The position numbers and the translations under genes were made by a program. DNA of 64,000 nt from contig JAMYHX010000027.1 in the NCBI GenBank assembly GCA_025529335.1, forward strand, positions 62,001 through 126,000, in the 5' to 3' direction. Source of the DNA: Rhizopus sp. PT2906. Taxonomy: Eukaryota > Mucoromycota > Mucoromycetes > Mucorales > Rhizopodaceae. How positions within the stretch are numbered: position 1 is the first letter of the stretch; the number at the start of each line of letters is the position of its first letter. A model generated the notes under the pieces. The model had not been told where the DNA came from, did not search any database, and saw nothing but the letters and a program-made list of their open reading frames with translations. Positions 32,995 through 43,550 of the stretch are shown in pieces.

Positions 32995-33908
32995 GTCAAA
33001 CTGCCCTCTCAGCAAGAAACATCTACTTGGGAACTCGATATATTATTACAATACCTACTTCGCCATTTTCAAAATAATGACTCTTTGTCTCTCACTCAAC
33101 TGCAAGACAAGGTGATACCGCTAGTTTGTATTGCGATAATGTTACATCCACATTCTGATATAGATGTCTTACAACATAGAGACATAGGATCTATTTTAGA
33201 AAATAACAGTAGCTCCAGAAATCAAACTGTGCTCGGCATGAGACTGTACGTTCGACAACCAAAGGAAGCTTAAACCAAGACAGCAAAACTTGGACGATTA
33301 GATCCTGAGTCTATATGTCCAATAAGAACAATATAGCTTTCTATAACCAAGACCGAACACCTTTGTCACGAGCGCCCCGAAGGCCATTCACTATTCCTGG
33401 CATACTTGATAGAGTCCAGCAAACTTCGAACACTTAATTCAGTTTCAGTAGCGAACATCGTCAAGAAACACATGAAAGCTACAGGGATAGATACAAAGAT
33501 CTATGGCCTTCATTCAAGACGTTCAGCAAATAGCACGAAGGCCACTGAATTAGACAACGAGATAGACAAGATAATGAGGTATGCCAACTGGAGCCTCTTT
33601 GCCCACACACTCGAACGTTTCTACTACAAACTACCTTACCAGCACGCTGACAGCAAGAAGATTACAGGTTCCATTTTTTTCTTTTTGTATCTTTCGCCAT
33701 GTCATCTTATTGTGGCGAACTGTGCAAGTATTATACCAATATGAAATCTGACTTTTACAAGTTGTACAACGAACAACTAGAAGTATTTAAAGCCAAACGA
33801 ACAAATGCATATGAAGCAGAAATGGTAGAGTTGAAATTAACTGAAAGAGGTTTAAGGAGTGTAAAAAGAAAACTTGAACAAGAATCGGAATCCTTGATTG
33901 CTACTTAA
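32995..33908 (+). pseudogene. Tyrosine recombinase (Crypton/DIRS-type) remnant, plus strand
   Basis: The frame pieces give a worn integrase core. A helical part (TWELDILLQYLLRHF) is followed by a stretch with stops. A better preserved C-terminal half follows: SVANIVKKHMKATGI, then GLHSRRSANSTKA (the HxxR box) and ANWSLFAHTLERFYYK (the W/H position followed by the nucleophile Tyr region). A coiled C-terminal tail follows after a possible intron at about 33666-33731. Box I arginine cannot be placed. Several stops and at least one frameshift make it non-functional. Family assignment between Crypton and DIRS/Ngaro is open because no reverse transcriptase is attached. Confidence 0.7.
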
Positions 33909-34161
33909 AAGAAAAAAAAAGAAGTAAAGCCAAATTCAAAGCAGAACCTACTGTTTTATTAAAAATAAATTTCAGAAAGAGGATAAAATAATTGGCACAA
34001 ATTAAACAAAGTATTTACGCAAAGGTTAAAAATAAAATGCGTGCGAAAGAAGACGACATACAAATGAGAGTAATAAGTACCAAGAAGAGAATATAAAGAA
34101 TTATACAGTTAGTTATGTAAGAAAGTTATTATATATAGCTTACCCCAAGGCATTTAGATGT

Positions 34162-34181
34162 GTCCTAGCGATAACTAGGAC
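34162..34181 (-). other. Perfect 7-bp stem-loop overlapping the Fanzor 2 stop codon
   Basis: On the minus strand GTCCTAG, loop TTATCG, CTAGGAC. The TAG inside the first arm is the stop codon of the Fanzor 2 frame. TnpB and Fanzor guide RNAs are processed from the 3' end of the nuclease locus, so a structured RNA here is worth testing. A short hairpin alone does not show it. Confidence 0.45.
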
Positions 34182-35513
34182 GGAGAATCATCGTCTAAGC
34201 GTATTCTAGTTCTTGGTTGCTCCTGATCGTCCACTCTTCTTCGACGTCTTGTAAGAGCAACAGCAATCCGACTAAACCTATGAGGAACCATGCCATTACG
34301 TCGAAGCCCACGAAGGATGTGCATGTAGTTGAGGCAAGCAGCAACATCCCTGTTCCATAAGCGATATCTATCTGATGCTGCCATGGCGAGTCTACAGTAT
34401 GGATTGGTGCATCTACAAGCAATCTTCAATCAGTATAAAGTCATCCAAGTGGTTCATGTATTATTACCTTAAAAGACCATAGCAGATAACCGGATATCGC
34501 TGACGTCGATACGGTCGTGGGTTTGGAACACTACGGAGCGTGTAGAGACTTTCGTTGTGGCAGGTTGGAAAGCACTACTGGTCTTGTACTCGTCTATAAA
34601 AAAGACTTGAAACCCATGTTTCTTGAGGAGTCTTCGGAAACCAAGGCCACGGATGGGCTCATGATACCTAGCATGGGGAGCAGACCAGTTTCCCATCACA
34701 AACACGGCGTCTTCTCCAAACTTGGCGCGTAGGTCTTGAATAGTTTTTGTTCGGCATGATGTTTGTTGAAGTACGCTGAAAGGCGGATCTTGCAAAAGAG
34801 GGGGTATCCATTATCATGGTTTGTGATGGTATGTCCATAGAATCAACTGAGAATGGCAGACTGTTCAGATCTGACTTGAAGGAAGCGGCCAAAGCCTTCT
34901 ACGAATACGGTGCTGCTTGGCTGTTGAGAAAGGGCTTGCTCAGCTTGAACGACATCAGAATTCTGGACTTTGAGATCTTGCAAGATTCAATGGTACTTTT
35001 TGGTTTTCCACGTCTTGCCTTGCTGTTGTTTGGGTACCGAAATTGCACTGGTTGCTCTGGTGTAGAGTTTTCATGTACACAATACAACATATCTCTTCTT
35101 CCTGGGTCCACGGCTACGCATCGACCAGAAATCTCTTGATAATTTCGACGAGTTAGATTGGTTATGTAAGAGGTAGCTTCATACTCCACTGTGAACCTTG
35201 CCGTGTATCTTGTTTGCCTGTCTAATCTCTTCTTGAAAACCGTGACTCCAGCGCCATCAGTTTGAATAGTACCACAGAATCTAAGTTGTCCACCTTCTTG
35301 CGGCTTGATGGCTTTTGAATCAAGGTCGACAACTCGGCCCCAGTAGTCCAGTTTATCGACAGCATTAGACCATCGAATTCCCAGGATGCTTTGGCAGAGA
35401 ATCTTGCTGTCGATGGCAACGTAACGAGGGGACCAGGAGCGTCGAAGAGGGAAACAGTTGAAGACGGGCAAACCAAGGCATTTAAAGAGATGAGAAAGTT
35501 GATAAACGGTCAT
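34175..35513 (-). pseudogene. Fanzor relic 2, different lineage from relic 1
   Basis: Reading leftwards from 35513: FNCFPLRRSWSPRYVAID, LDYWGRVVDLDSKA, then the RuvC-I motif CVAVDPGRRDMLYCVHE. A frameshift near 34990-35010 leads to VFVEGFGRFLQVRSEQSA, an in-frame TGA, and IRLSAYFNKHHAEQ. A second frameshift leads to FVMGNWSAPHARYHEPIRG and VFFIDEYKTSS. A third leads to the zinc-knuckle CFPTC and RYPVICYGLL, then an in-frame intron at 34467-34413. The final exon is CTNPYC and RuvC-III WNRDVAACLNY, ending at 34175. The gene order and motifs are those of mucoralean Fanzor/TnpB-like proteins. With three frameshifts and one stop it is inactive, but nearly the full length is still readable. Confidence 0.85.
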
Positions 35514-36176
35514 AAAGTGGTTGGAACACCACAGCGTAGGGCTAATGAGGATGTAATGGATCTGACGCTTACATTTCGCTCTTCAGTGGAAATTCTAATC
35601 ATGTTGCGAAGCCATGTGCAGATTGTTGATGTGACTAAAGCCCCTTGTGGACACCTTGAATTTACAAAAAGAGACGAACGAGCGGAAATACAAGATAATG
35701 AGGGGTAGTCTCTAAGAGCGATGAGTGCTCTAACAGGACAAAGAGAACGGTCTTGGTTCAGAAAGATTGTAAAAAGTTTGATAATATGACGACAATCACG
35801 AGTTTCTTTTGGAGAGACCACTTGAAACGTCAGTTGAAAACTGTCGTTGATAACCGCCGGCTGCAAATCGATATGATGGAGGCCGGAAGGCCGCCATTAC
35901 TAGAGGAAAAGCTGCTTTCTTCTGCAAGAGGGGCAGTGGCGTGGACGCGGTAGACAGAATCTGTCGTAAATGATTCAATGTGAGGGAAATGTCAATTGTT
36001 GGACGATGAATCTGTTTCGGAGGTTCCCTGCGGGCAAGTGTATTAAGAAGGTTATTTACCAGGTGTAGCTCGTTGTCCAATGAGGCTTTATTTTGGTGAA
36101 AAGCTAGAAATAAGTTACTCTGACGACATTTAAAATAACTTACAAAGGGCTCAGGTATCTGTATGTGCTCATTCAA
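35510..36176 (-). pseudogene. Tyrosine recombinase remnant, minus strand, truncated at the Fanzor junction
   Basis: Two overlapping frames together give the N-terminal and central parts of a tyrosine recombinase: HRPTIDISLTLNHLRQIL and KKAAFPLVMAAFRPPS, then, after a frameshift near 35830, VVSPKETRDCRHI, LCPVRALIALRDYPSL and SVRSITSSLALRCGVPTTL. The RSIxSS arginine box is present. The Tyr-bearing C-terminus is absent because the frame ends at 35510, overlapping the first ATG-like codon of the Fanzor frame (TTATGACC). The orientation is opposite to the recombinase remnant at 32995-33908. Confidence 0.75.
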
Positions 36177-38411
36177 GTGTCATAAGCATATGAATAGATG
36201 GTATTTATTCTCTAATGCTTAGCAAACAGCCAACTGTATGACAAATTAGGCTATGAGCAGCCATTTTAATTAATTATATGATTATGAAGGCTAATGAAAA
36301 TGTTCAGTAAACACTTTGGTGTCTTTTATAGAGCAATGCACTTTATGAAAAGTTATATGAATCTTGTGGATATAAGCATCGTTAACCTCAAGATATATTG
36401 TGTTAAAGTTGCTCTTTAGAAAAAACAAACGTTTGAAGAGCAAAGTAAACGTCAAGTATGATTGCGTGATAGAGCTATTGCTATGGTGGAGGCTCTGCTT
36501 CTTGCTTTAAATGGCTACTGAACCTAAGTAAAATTCGCTTCTCTATTGGTAAACCTCTTGACCAATGTAATGCTTTTACCATATGTATATCTATAGAAGC
36601 TGCGCACGTCTTCATATACCTTTATAATGAAAGGGGCCATGATCATAGTTTAATAGCTCACAAATGTTTGGAATAATAGGTCACACCAAGGCACAATCAA
36701 TTTCCAAAAGTTGTCATATGACTAACCACAGGTACTCCAAGTACAACGCTCAGAAAGCCTTTCCAAAAATGCTCATCAAACATCTTACTTCAGGCCAACC
36801 AAAGGAACGAATAGAATCGATGGAGAACATCCTTCAAATAAGGAAATATTAAAGAGTCAATATCAAATCGTTACAAGTATTTCCTCTACGAAAAAGGTAA
36901 AAAGAAATTGCAATATATCACTTCCGCGACAATCAACGATTACCTTTATGATCCTCTCTCAATGATAATGCAAAAATAGACCTATAGAATTAGTGTCCGA
37001 ACCAAGTTCAAATATGACTGTTCGTTTTTAGCAGCAGTAAATGCATAAAAGAAAAGACTCTCTATAAATTGTAGTATAACCAAAAGTGCTCTTTCACATG
37101 TCTTTTTGTTCTCAGGCCATTACCGTTAGAGTAACCTTCGTTTGTCACATTTAACCAAGCATATTCAATCAATTTGGCACGAGTGGGCCAGCTATGGTGG
37201 CCTTATTACTAAACTAGTTGCAGGAATCGTACCAAAGGCTGGAGTTGTTTATGCTTGCCTTTTGAATAAGTGGCCTCTTCTATGCTGTCATGGAATATAG
37301 TCTTATCAAGACAGTTACGACTGACTCATCGGCTCATGCCCCTATCTTACCACCTGTAGGCTTAATCAAAGTTATGCAGTAAAGTAAGCAATGAAAAATG
37401 CATTTTCCAATTGCTGATTTGCGATACTTAATCCATATAGAAAATAACACGAGCATATAAACAGCAAATGATTAAGCTAAGGTAGGAGCTTGATATGAAT
37501 GTTTTGAGTTGGCCGGACCGTTCTCAAATGGTCACGGATACTTATTCTATTTGTATAGCATATTTGGAGCATACATATCCTTGATTTTCCTTCCTGGAAG
37601 CATAGTGAACATGGGTATAATTAAAAAGAAACGTACCAATAAAGCTATAGTCCTATGAGGTAAATAGAGTATACGTTAAGGACCAGCTGAAACACGGCAT
37701 CATATTCAGAAGACATGATATCCCATAATCCACTCTTTCTTTGAAATGCTGCCATGATTAAATGCTTTTGAGCTTTACTGCCCGCACTAACTTTCTTCCT
37801 CATTGCCGTCTGAATAATGCAGTCTCTAAGCCAAAGACTTTATGTTTATTGTAAGCTACTATGGCTGAACTAGCCTCTACTTTCAAATTTACTTTGAGAT
37901 TGCTTTGATGTCGGATCTGTTCATAGTCATCGATGTTCTTTCACTATTTCCAGGCATATAATCACTCCATTATGACAACTAAAATCTATTGGTACCTTTA
38001 TTTGTACAAAGCCCATTTCTGTTTGTTTTTGAGAGACGTACGAACTAACAGAGCCTGCCACGAACATTGTCTGGAATTCAATTTTGGTTATTTAAAAAGG
38101 GGGTACAAAAACATTGCTGAACGATCTGTATGATGTCACAGGCAGATGACCCTGCTCCATTTTTGCTTGATAGAAAAGGGTTATTTTTCTTTTAAAGGCG
38201 AATATGGGAAAGATTCTTAACAAACAAGAAAAGAATGAGTGTACGATTTTATGCTTTCCTATCTCTTTCTCAATTGATGACCACAACGTTACTTGAAAGC
38301 CGTACTCTAAAGGCATGATTTGAATGGTGTAGCGTGGCAAAGCTTAACCCCTAAGACCCTGTCATTTATTCAATCTTTCTGTATGTGTGCTTACTTTTTC
38401 CTCTTCTCCTC
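36177..38411. other. 2.2-kb segment inside the inverted-repeat interval without recognisable genes
   Basis: All frames are broken by stops. A minus-strand stretch near 37850-37660 (SAGSKAQKHLIMAAFQRKSG) and a plus-strand stretch near 36664-36850 read like short protein fragments but cannot be assigned. No tRNA, tandem repeat or terminal structure was seen. Confidence 0.4.
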
Positions 38412-39239
38412 CATCTATTTTCACTCCTTTTAGTATTTCTATTTATAGACAGTTACTTCGGCGCTCATTCTTTTGGAAAGTACTGAGAGAAATTGCCTAT
38501 TGGTTCCTGATGCATTTTCATTTAGCGCTATCAGAGGTACCATCAGCAGCTGCTGTCAATCATAACAAACAAGGCAGTCTAACGTGACAATTGACACGAT
38601 GCTGGCACTTTATGACGGAAGACACACAGGTCTTGATGACTTGTAAGATACAGTTTATCACCTCCTGGTTATTAAGTGTGTTGATAGATTAAAGTCAATG
38701 AATGGATCAAGACCTTCATCTATTAGTTTAGTCATGTCAGATAAGATGAAAAGATACCGATAAATTGTTACATAGACACACACACACACACACACGCACA
38801 TGGAAAGGAAAACAATGACAACAAAAAAAAAAGCTTAACCTTGTCTCTCTATCCATAAGAAGAAAGGAACATTGCTCAGACTGATGATTGACTTTCTGAT
38901 CTCACAAGAAGAAGAAAAAAGTTGATGATAGTGAGAACTATGGTGAGCAAGGAGAGTATTTCTTTTTGTTTTTTATTGTGCTAAGCGACAATGAACAAGG
39001 GATGAAGTCACTGGTTATAATACACGCACACACAGGGAACACAGACACTTGCCACGTTCTCCCTTCGTTCCCCCTTCGTTGTCCCCTCCTCTCCCCCTCC
39101 CTAGTCATGGCATGAGCCTTTTTTGCCTGTTCACTTCCTCTGCTTTGCTTGCTTTCAAATCTTGGTTCAACAGATAGAAGCTTCTTTTTAAGAAACGCTC
39201 CCACTTTTTTTTCTTTGTTTTCTAAACGGAACTTGAAAA
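38412..39239 (-). repeat. Right arm of 828-bp inverted repeat
   Basis: Reverse complement of 31894-32721 with equal length. The inner boundary is where the match AAAATAGATG ends; beyond it the two sides diverge at once. The outer boundary is TTTTCAAG (minus strand) at 39239. The arm ends about 900 nt upstream of the C2H2 gene start. Confidence 0.92.
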
Positions 39240-40142
39240 AGAAGTGCATCAGAGTCAACATCGTTAAAGATCTGTGTTGACACTGTAATCATTTTTTTTA
39301 TATTCTTAACATAAACTGGGTCGATATGAGATCTTTCCCTTAAAAAAAATAAAGTTGGCTGTACTTCAACTTGAGGAAACCATCTTTCCACGCGAGCAAG
39401 CTTGGCACGTGCACAATGACAAAAACGATTTAGACAGATGGAATACGTATGTAACAGAATATAAAGAAATTGATAGAGAATACAGCCTACAGTGTATGTG
39501 CGTATGATCAACTTGTATATTCTCAGTATTTTACTTTCTTTTCTATTGCTTAGCAATAAACCAACTGCACTTTAATTATTTTCCAATAAGAATGGCAGTT
39601 TTTGCATTTGTGTATCAAACAAATTTAACGTGGTGCCCAAAGTGATATCATCCATTGAAATAAAAAGTGTCGCGGATTAATCTATTTCCGCCCTGTGTAG
39701 ACAAAGCAGCTGTGTGTGTGTGTGTGTGTGTGTGTGATCCTGTACCCATATCCCTCATGGCCACGTTATTGTAATTTGCTTAAATATCTAGCCATTCATT
39801 GTCAATCCATTACTCTATTGTTCAAGATTCATTTATATGCTTCTCTCTTGTTTTCTGTTCAATACATTTAATAATTATTTCCTGTTGATGTAAAGAGTTC
39901 TGCTCGGGTCATTATGTCCAAAAATGGGAAGTGGTGAAACAACTATACACGGCACGTTATAGAATAGAACTATTTCCCATTTTGAGACTTGGACAATCAG
40001 TATATAAGAGGCGGTGCATTTGTGAGTGTGAAAAGAATACCCTTTTCCTTTTTTCCTACCTATTTCTTCTTTTTTCTTTCTCTCTCTTTTTTTTCTTATT
40101 CAGAGGCCCTTGCTTTTTGTACATACCTCTTTTCTTTTATCG
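39240..40142. other. Upstream region of the C2H2 gene
   Basis: Contains a (TG)13 microsatellite at 39711-39736, a TATATAAG-like word near 40001 and a CT-rich leader just before the ATG. No gene was recognised. A long 5' regulatory region for the C2H2 factor is likely. Confidence 0.45.
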
Positions 40143-41356
40143 ATGGCTCATTTTAATTTATCATCTGACTACACTTCAATTCAGGATGCTTACTTTGAAA
40201 ACGACTTTGAGTTAAACCTAGATCAAGACTTGACGGATCCTCCAATTTCACTTCAAGTTACTTTATCAACTGAACCTGATCCCACTATGCTCGAGTCCGA
40301 ATACACATCATCAGCCACACCTATTGATATACCCAAATCACAATCCTACTTAAATATGCCAGCTTATGATTCCAACTATGAAGGTATGATCATAAACTTT
40401 TTCTTTTATTGGTGTCAAAGACTTACATACATACAATAGCCTTTTTATCCAGTGCTCTTTCCACTTCCTATACATCCTCGATCAATGCTCCCGATTTTGC
40501 ATCATATAACAGTCTTTCCAACCTTCGTTCACCCTTGATCGCAACGGACGATTTGACATCTTGGTTTGACGCCCTTGCCGTTCGATCCCCTTCAGGCTCG
40601 ATCTATTCCAACCCAATTCACAGCCCATTACAGATCGGAAGCCCACAGTCACCATTATGTTTCAGTGGCGCAAGTTCACCCAACAATTTCTTGGCAGGCA
40701 GCAGTCCCTGCTCGTCTCAATTTCTTGGCAGTCCCCTGCTACATGATCCTCAGGCACTCAATTACCTCTCACCCACCCTTCGACCAACCTTACTTCGGTC
40801 GACTTCACCATTAAGTAGCCCACGATTAGGCCCTCAATTCTTACCTCTCCATCCATCCACACTCTCGCCACGACCGGACAAGACGACAGACGACGTGATC
40901 CTGACGGCGACTGAATTGAACGATTTCACAGCCTCACCTTACCTTACTGCAGTTCCAGACGAAGAGGCACCAGTGGCGACCGTCGATGGCTTTGACGAGA
41001 TCTCTGATCTGCTCTTTGGCAATGTTCATATGGATGATTTGGAACTCTTTCCACCTGCTGTGTTACCCTCCGCGCCACATACACAGCCACAACCTGCATC
41101 GTCTGACATTAAAAAGCCTGAACGAAAGACAGTGGCAACAACAAAACGAGGCAAGATCCATAAATGCCCCTATTGCGATCACACCAGCAACAGGGCAAAT
41201 AACATGCGTGAACATACTCAGATTCATAACCCAAATAGACCTAAACCATTCTGTTGCAAGATATGTAAGAGAGCATTTGCAAGGAAGCATGATATGAAGC
41301 GACATTATCTCTCTTGTAAGAAACATTTAAGCAAACTCCAGGCCATTTCTGTATAG
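40143..41356 (+). CDS. C2H2 zinc-finger transcription factor
   Basis: Two exons (40143-40383, 40440-41356) give 385 aa. Most of the protein is Ser/Pro-rich and acidic, with patches such as DELSD-like and FDEISDLLFGNVHMDDLELF that look like activation segments. Two C-terminal C2H2 fingers follow a basic stretch (KRGKIHK): CPYCDHTSNRANNMREHTQIH and CCKICKRAFARKHDMKRHYLSC. The second finger contains the RKHDMKRH helix common in fungal developmental and stress regulators. The target is unknown. Likely nuclear. The gene lies beside the inverted-repeat island. Confidence 0.9.
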
Positions 41357-43086
41357 AACCCATTTTTTTTTATTATGTGTGTATGTATATTTTTGTATAT
41401 ATTTATTTATATAGACTTTCTCTCTTTTTTCTACTCCATTCTTTTAACTATGTATATCTTTCATGTTTCTATTTTTAAATACTTTTTGTTTGTAAATTCA
41501 ATAAACATAGTGTAAACACATACAATCAAATATGCAATTAAATTGTGTGGCTCAGGACAAGTCATTTGTTAGATTCTGTTTACTTAATTCACATTGTATG
41601 TGATTTATATTTGATACTTTTCAGAATAGGCAAGAGCAAAATAAAAGTGCAGATTGGGTTCACATTATAAGATGATTACTCGCTTTCAGTTCAAGTCTGT
41701 CAATGCTCTATTTTATTCTTGGGAAACACTATATGCACGAAAAAATTCACGGCAAAGCGACTAATGCTACGAGTGTTGCCTCGAAGCGCTAACTGTGATT
41801 TCATTTTGCCACTTCACACTGTCAAATCATCTACCTAAGCTAAGACCGTTCAGTGAGATATCCATTAATATAAAATACACGTGATTGATCTTGGTTCTTT
41901 ATTGAACAAACTGACAGCATAAAATTGAAATAACATTATCTATTTCTTCTTGAAAAGGACACAAGACAGTATGGTGAAAAGCTTTGCTCAACCGCATCAT
42001 AGGTAGTGGGTAGAGACAACGCCCATAGAGCTAATTTAACTTCTGGTGCATGTAGTGGCCCCCCTTATTCTTTTATCCATAAGTAGCCTAATAATTATAA
42101 AAATCTTAATACAAGACGTAAGCAGAAAAGAGAATGAAAGGTGTGATGTTTAACTAACGCGTATGGCCAAAGATTATCCAGAAATCACGTCTTTGATGTA
42201 TCTAATGCTAGTTCTGGCTCACTTGTCACTCTCTTGGATAATGACTTGAGAGAAAGCATTGCCTCAGACGCTAACGAGCCTGAACCCGAAGAAAAGGATT
42301 TGGAATCAGTAGACAGACATTGAAAGGGTAGGGTTTGAACGTAACTTTTTATTTAAAACATGAAGATGGACTTACGTCTTGTTGCTGTTTGCTCGAACAA
42401 ACAACTTTCCGATAATGGTTATGATGAATTCGCCAAACTTGTTTCCGAACCAAAACTCTATAAAGGAAGGCTGTTGTTGCCTCAAGGGCTTTGATCCATG
42501 CAATAATCAGCAGGAACTCTCTCTATTAACTGTCAAGAGATTCATGTTCCATATGTGATTGTGATAGGGTTCAAGTTGCACTTGTGCTCTTTGTCTTTGA
42601 GTCGCAAAAAGATGTAGCATCCTCGATGTTGCAAAATTTACTTAAATAAAAAGCCTTTCTTCTATAAAAGGATAACATGTGGACAATCAAAAATCTAACC
42701 AAGAATGCCATAAATAATAAACGACGCACTAAAAGACAATTGACCAATGTTAATGTCTTGCAATGGCTGTAACACGTCCACACATATGAATATTTATAAT
42801 TTAAGCAGTCCCTTTTCTTCACATGCATTTTCTTCAGAGGCACTTTATCGTGTTATACGTTCATAAAAGGCGATTTATTAAACTTTATACAATTGTGAGC
42901 CTACAAAGTTTCTTTACCCAGTTATCCTTTTTGCCCTATTTATTTATATGCATGAATTTTTTGTTCCGGTGACGGACTTTGAAATAAAGAGATGAGAGTG
43001 GGGGAGTGGAGGAGGGGGAGAGGAAAGGGAGAATAGGTCTTGAAAGACATTGATCCTACCTCCCCCTTTTTACAATCCTCATCGCA
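41357..43086. other. 1.7-kb intergenic region with a dispersed repeat (41942-42053)
   Basis: The segment 41942-42053 matches 6721-6882 in ordered blocks (see there). Around 42195-42325 the plus strand reads NASSGSLVTLLDNDLRESIA followed by an acidic tail and a stop, possibly a retroelement fragment. No intact gene was found. The last 110 nt are a G/A-rich then C/T-rich promoter typical of ribosomal protein genes. Confidence 0.35.
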
Positions 43087-43548
43087 ATGGCTGCTTCAGG
43101 AATCGCTGCCGGTATCAACAAGGGTCACATCACTACTCGTCGTACCCTCAAAGCCAAGCCTTCTAACAAGATTGGTGTAAGTTTTAAATGGATGGATGGA
43201 TGGATGGATGGATATATAGATATATATATATGCATATGTCTCATTCAACTTTTTTACTTGATTCAATGTAACTCATTCGACACTATATAGGCTGCTTCCA
43301 AGCGTACTGTCTTTGTAAAGTCTGTTGTTCGTGAAGTTTCTGGTTTCGCACCTTACGAACGTCGTCTTATGGAATTGATCAAGAACTCCAAGGATAAGCG
43401 TGCCAAGAAGCTCTGCAAGGCTAGAGTAAGTTGAATACAGATATAAAAGAAAGCAAACTAAAAAATTTTATAGCTCGGTACCTTTGTTCGTGCCAAGAAG
43501 AAGATTGACGAACTTACCGCTGTCATTGCCTCTTCTCGTCGTCATTAA
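43087..43548 (+). CDS. RPL36: 60S ribosomal protein eL36
   Basis: Three exons (43087-43176, 43291-43425, 43474-43548) give 99 aa, the family length. MAASGIAAGINKGHITTR, then KRTVFVKSVVREVSGFAPYE, RRLMELIKNSKDKRAKK and the final FVRAKKKIDEL...SRRH are eL36 signatures. It is a component of the cytosolic large ribosomal subunit. The codons are more C-rich than those of its neighbours, as expected for high expression. The first intron carries a GGAT tetranucleotide repeat at about 43188-43212. The stop codon lies 2 nt from the convergent HAD gene stop. Confidence 0.97.
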
Positions 43549-43550
43549 GT

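Larger units (their letters stand above)
31894..39239. mobile_element. Candidate composite element bounded by 828-bp inverted repeats
   Basis: The 7,346-bp interval is flanked by perfect-looking inverted copies and contains, in order, a plus-strand tyrosine recombinase remnant, a minus-strand Fanzor remnant and a minus-strand tyrosine recombinase remnant, then about 2.2 kb without clear genes. No target site duplication was found at the outer edges (left flank ends ...ACCTAT, right flank starts AGAAGTG). So transposition as one unit is not shown, and an inverted duplication or rearrangement is equally possible. Confidence 0.45.

Noticed and set aside
39711..39736. (TG)13 as a third copy of the inverted-repeat microsatellite
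   Set aside because: Its flanks do not match the repeat arms; it is an independent simple repeat.
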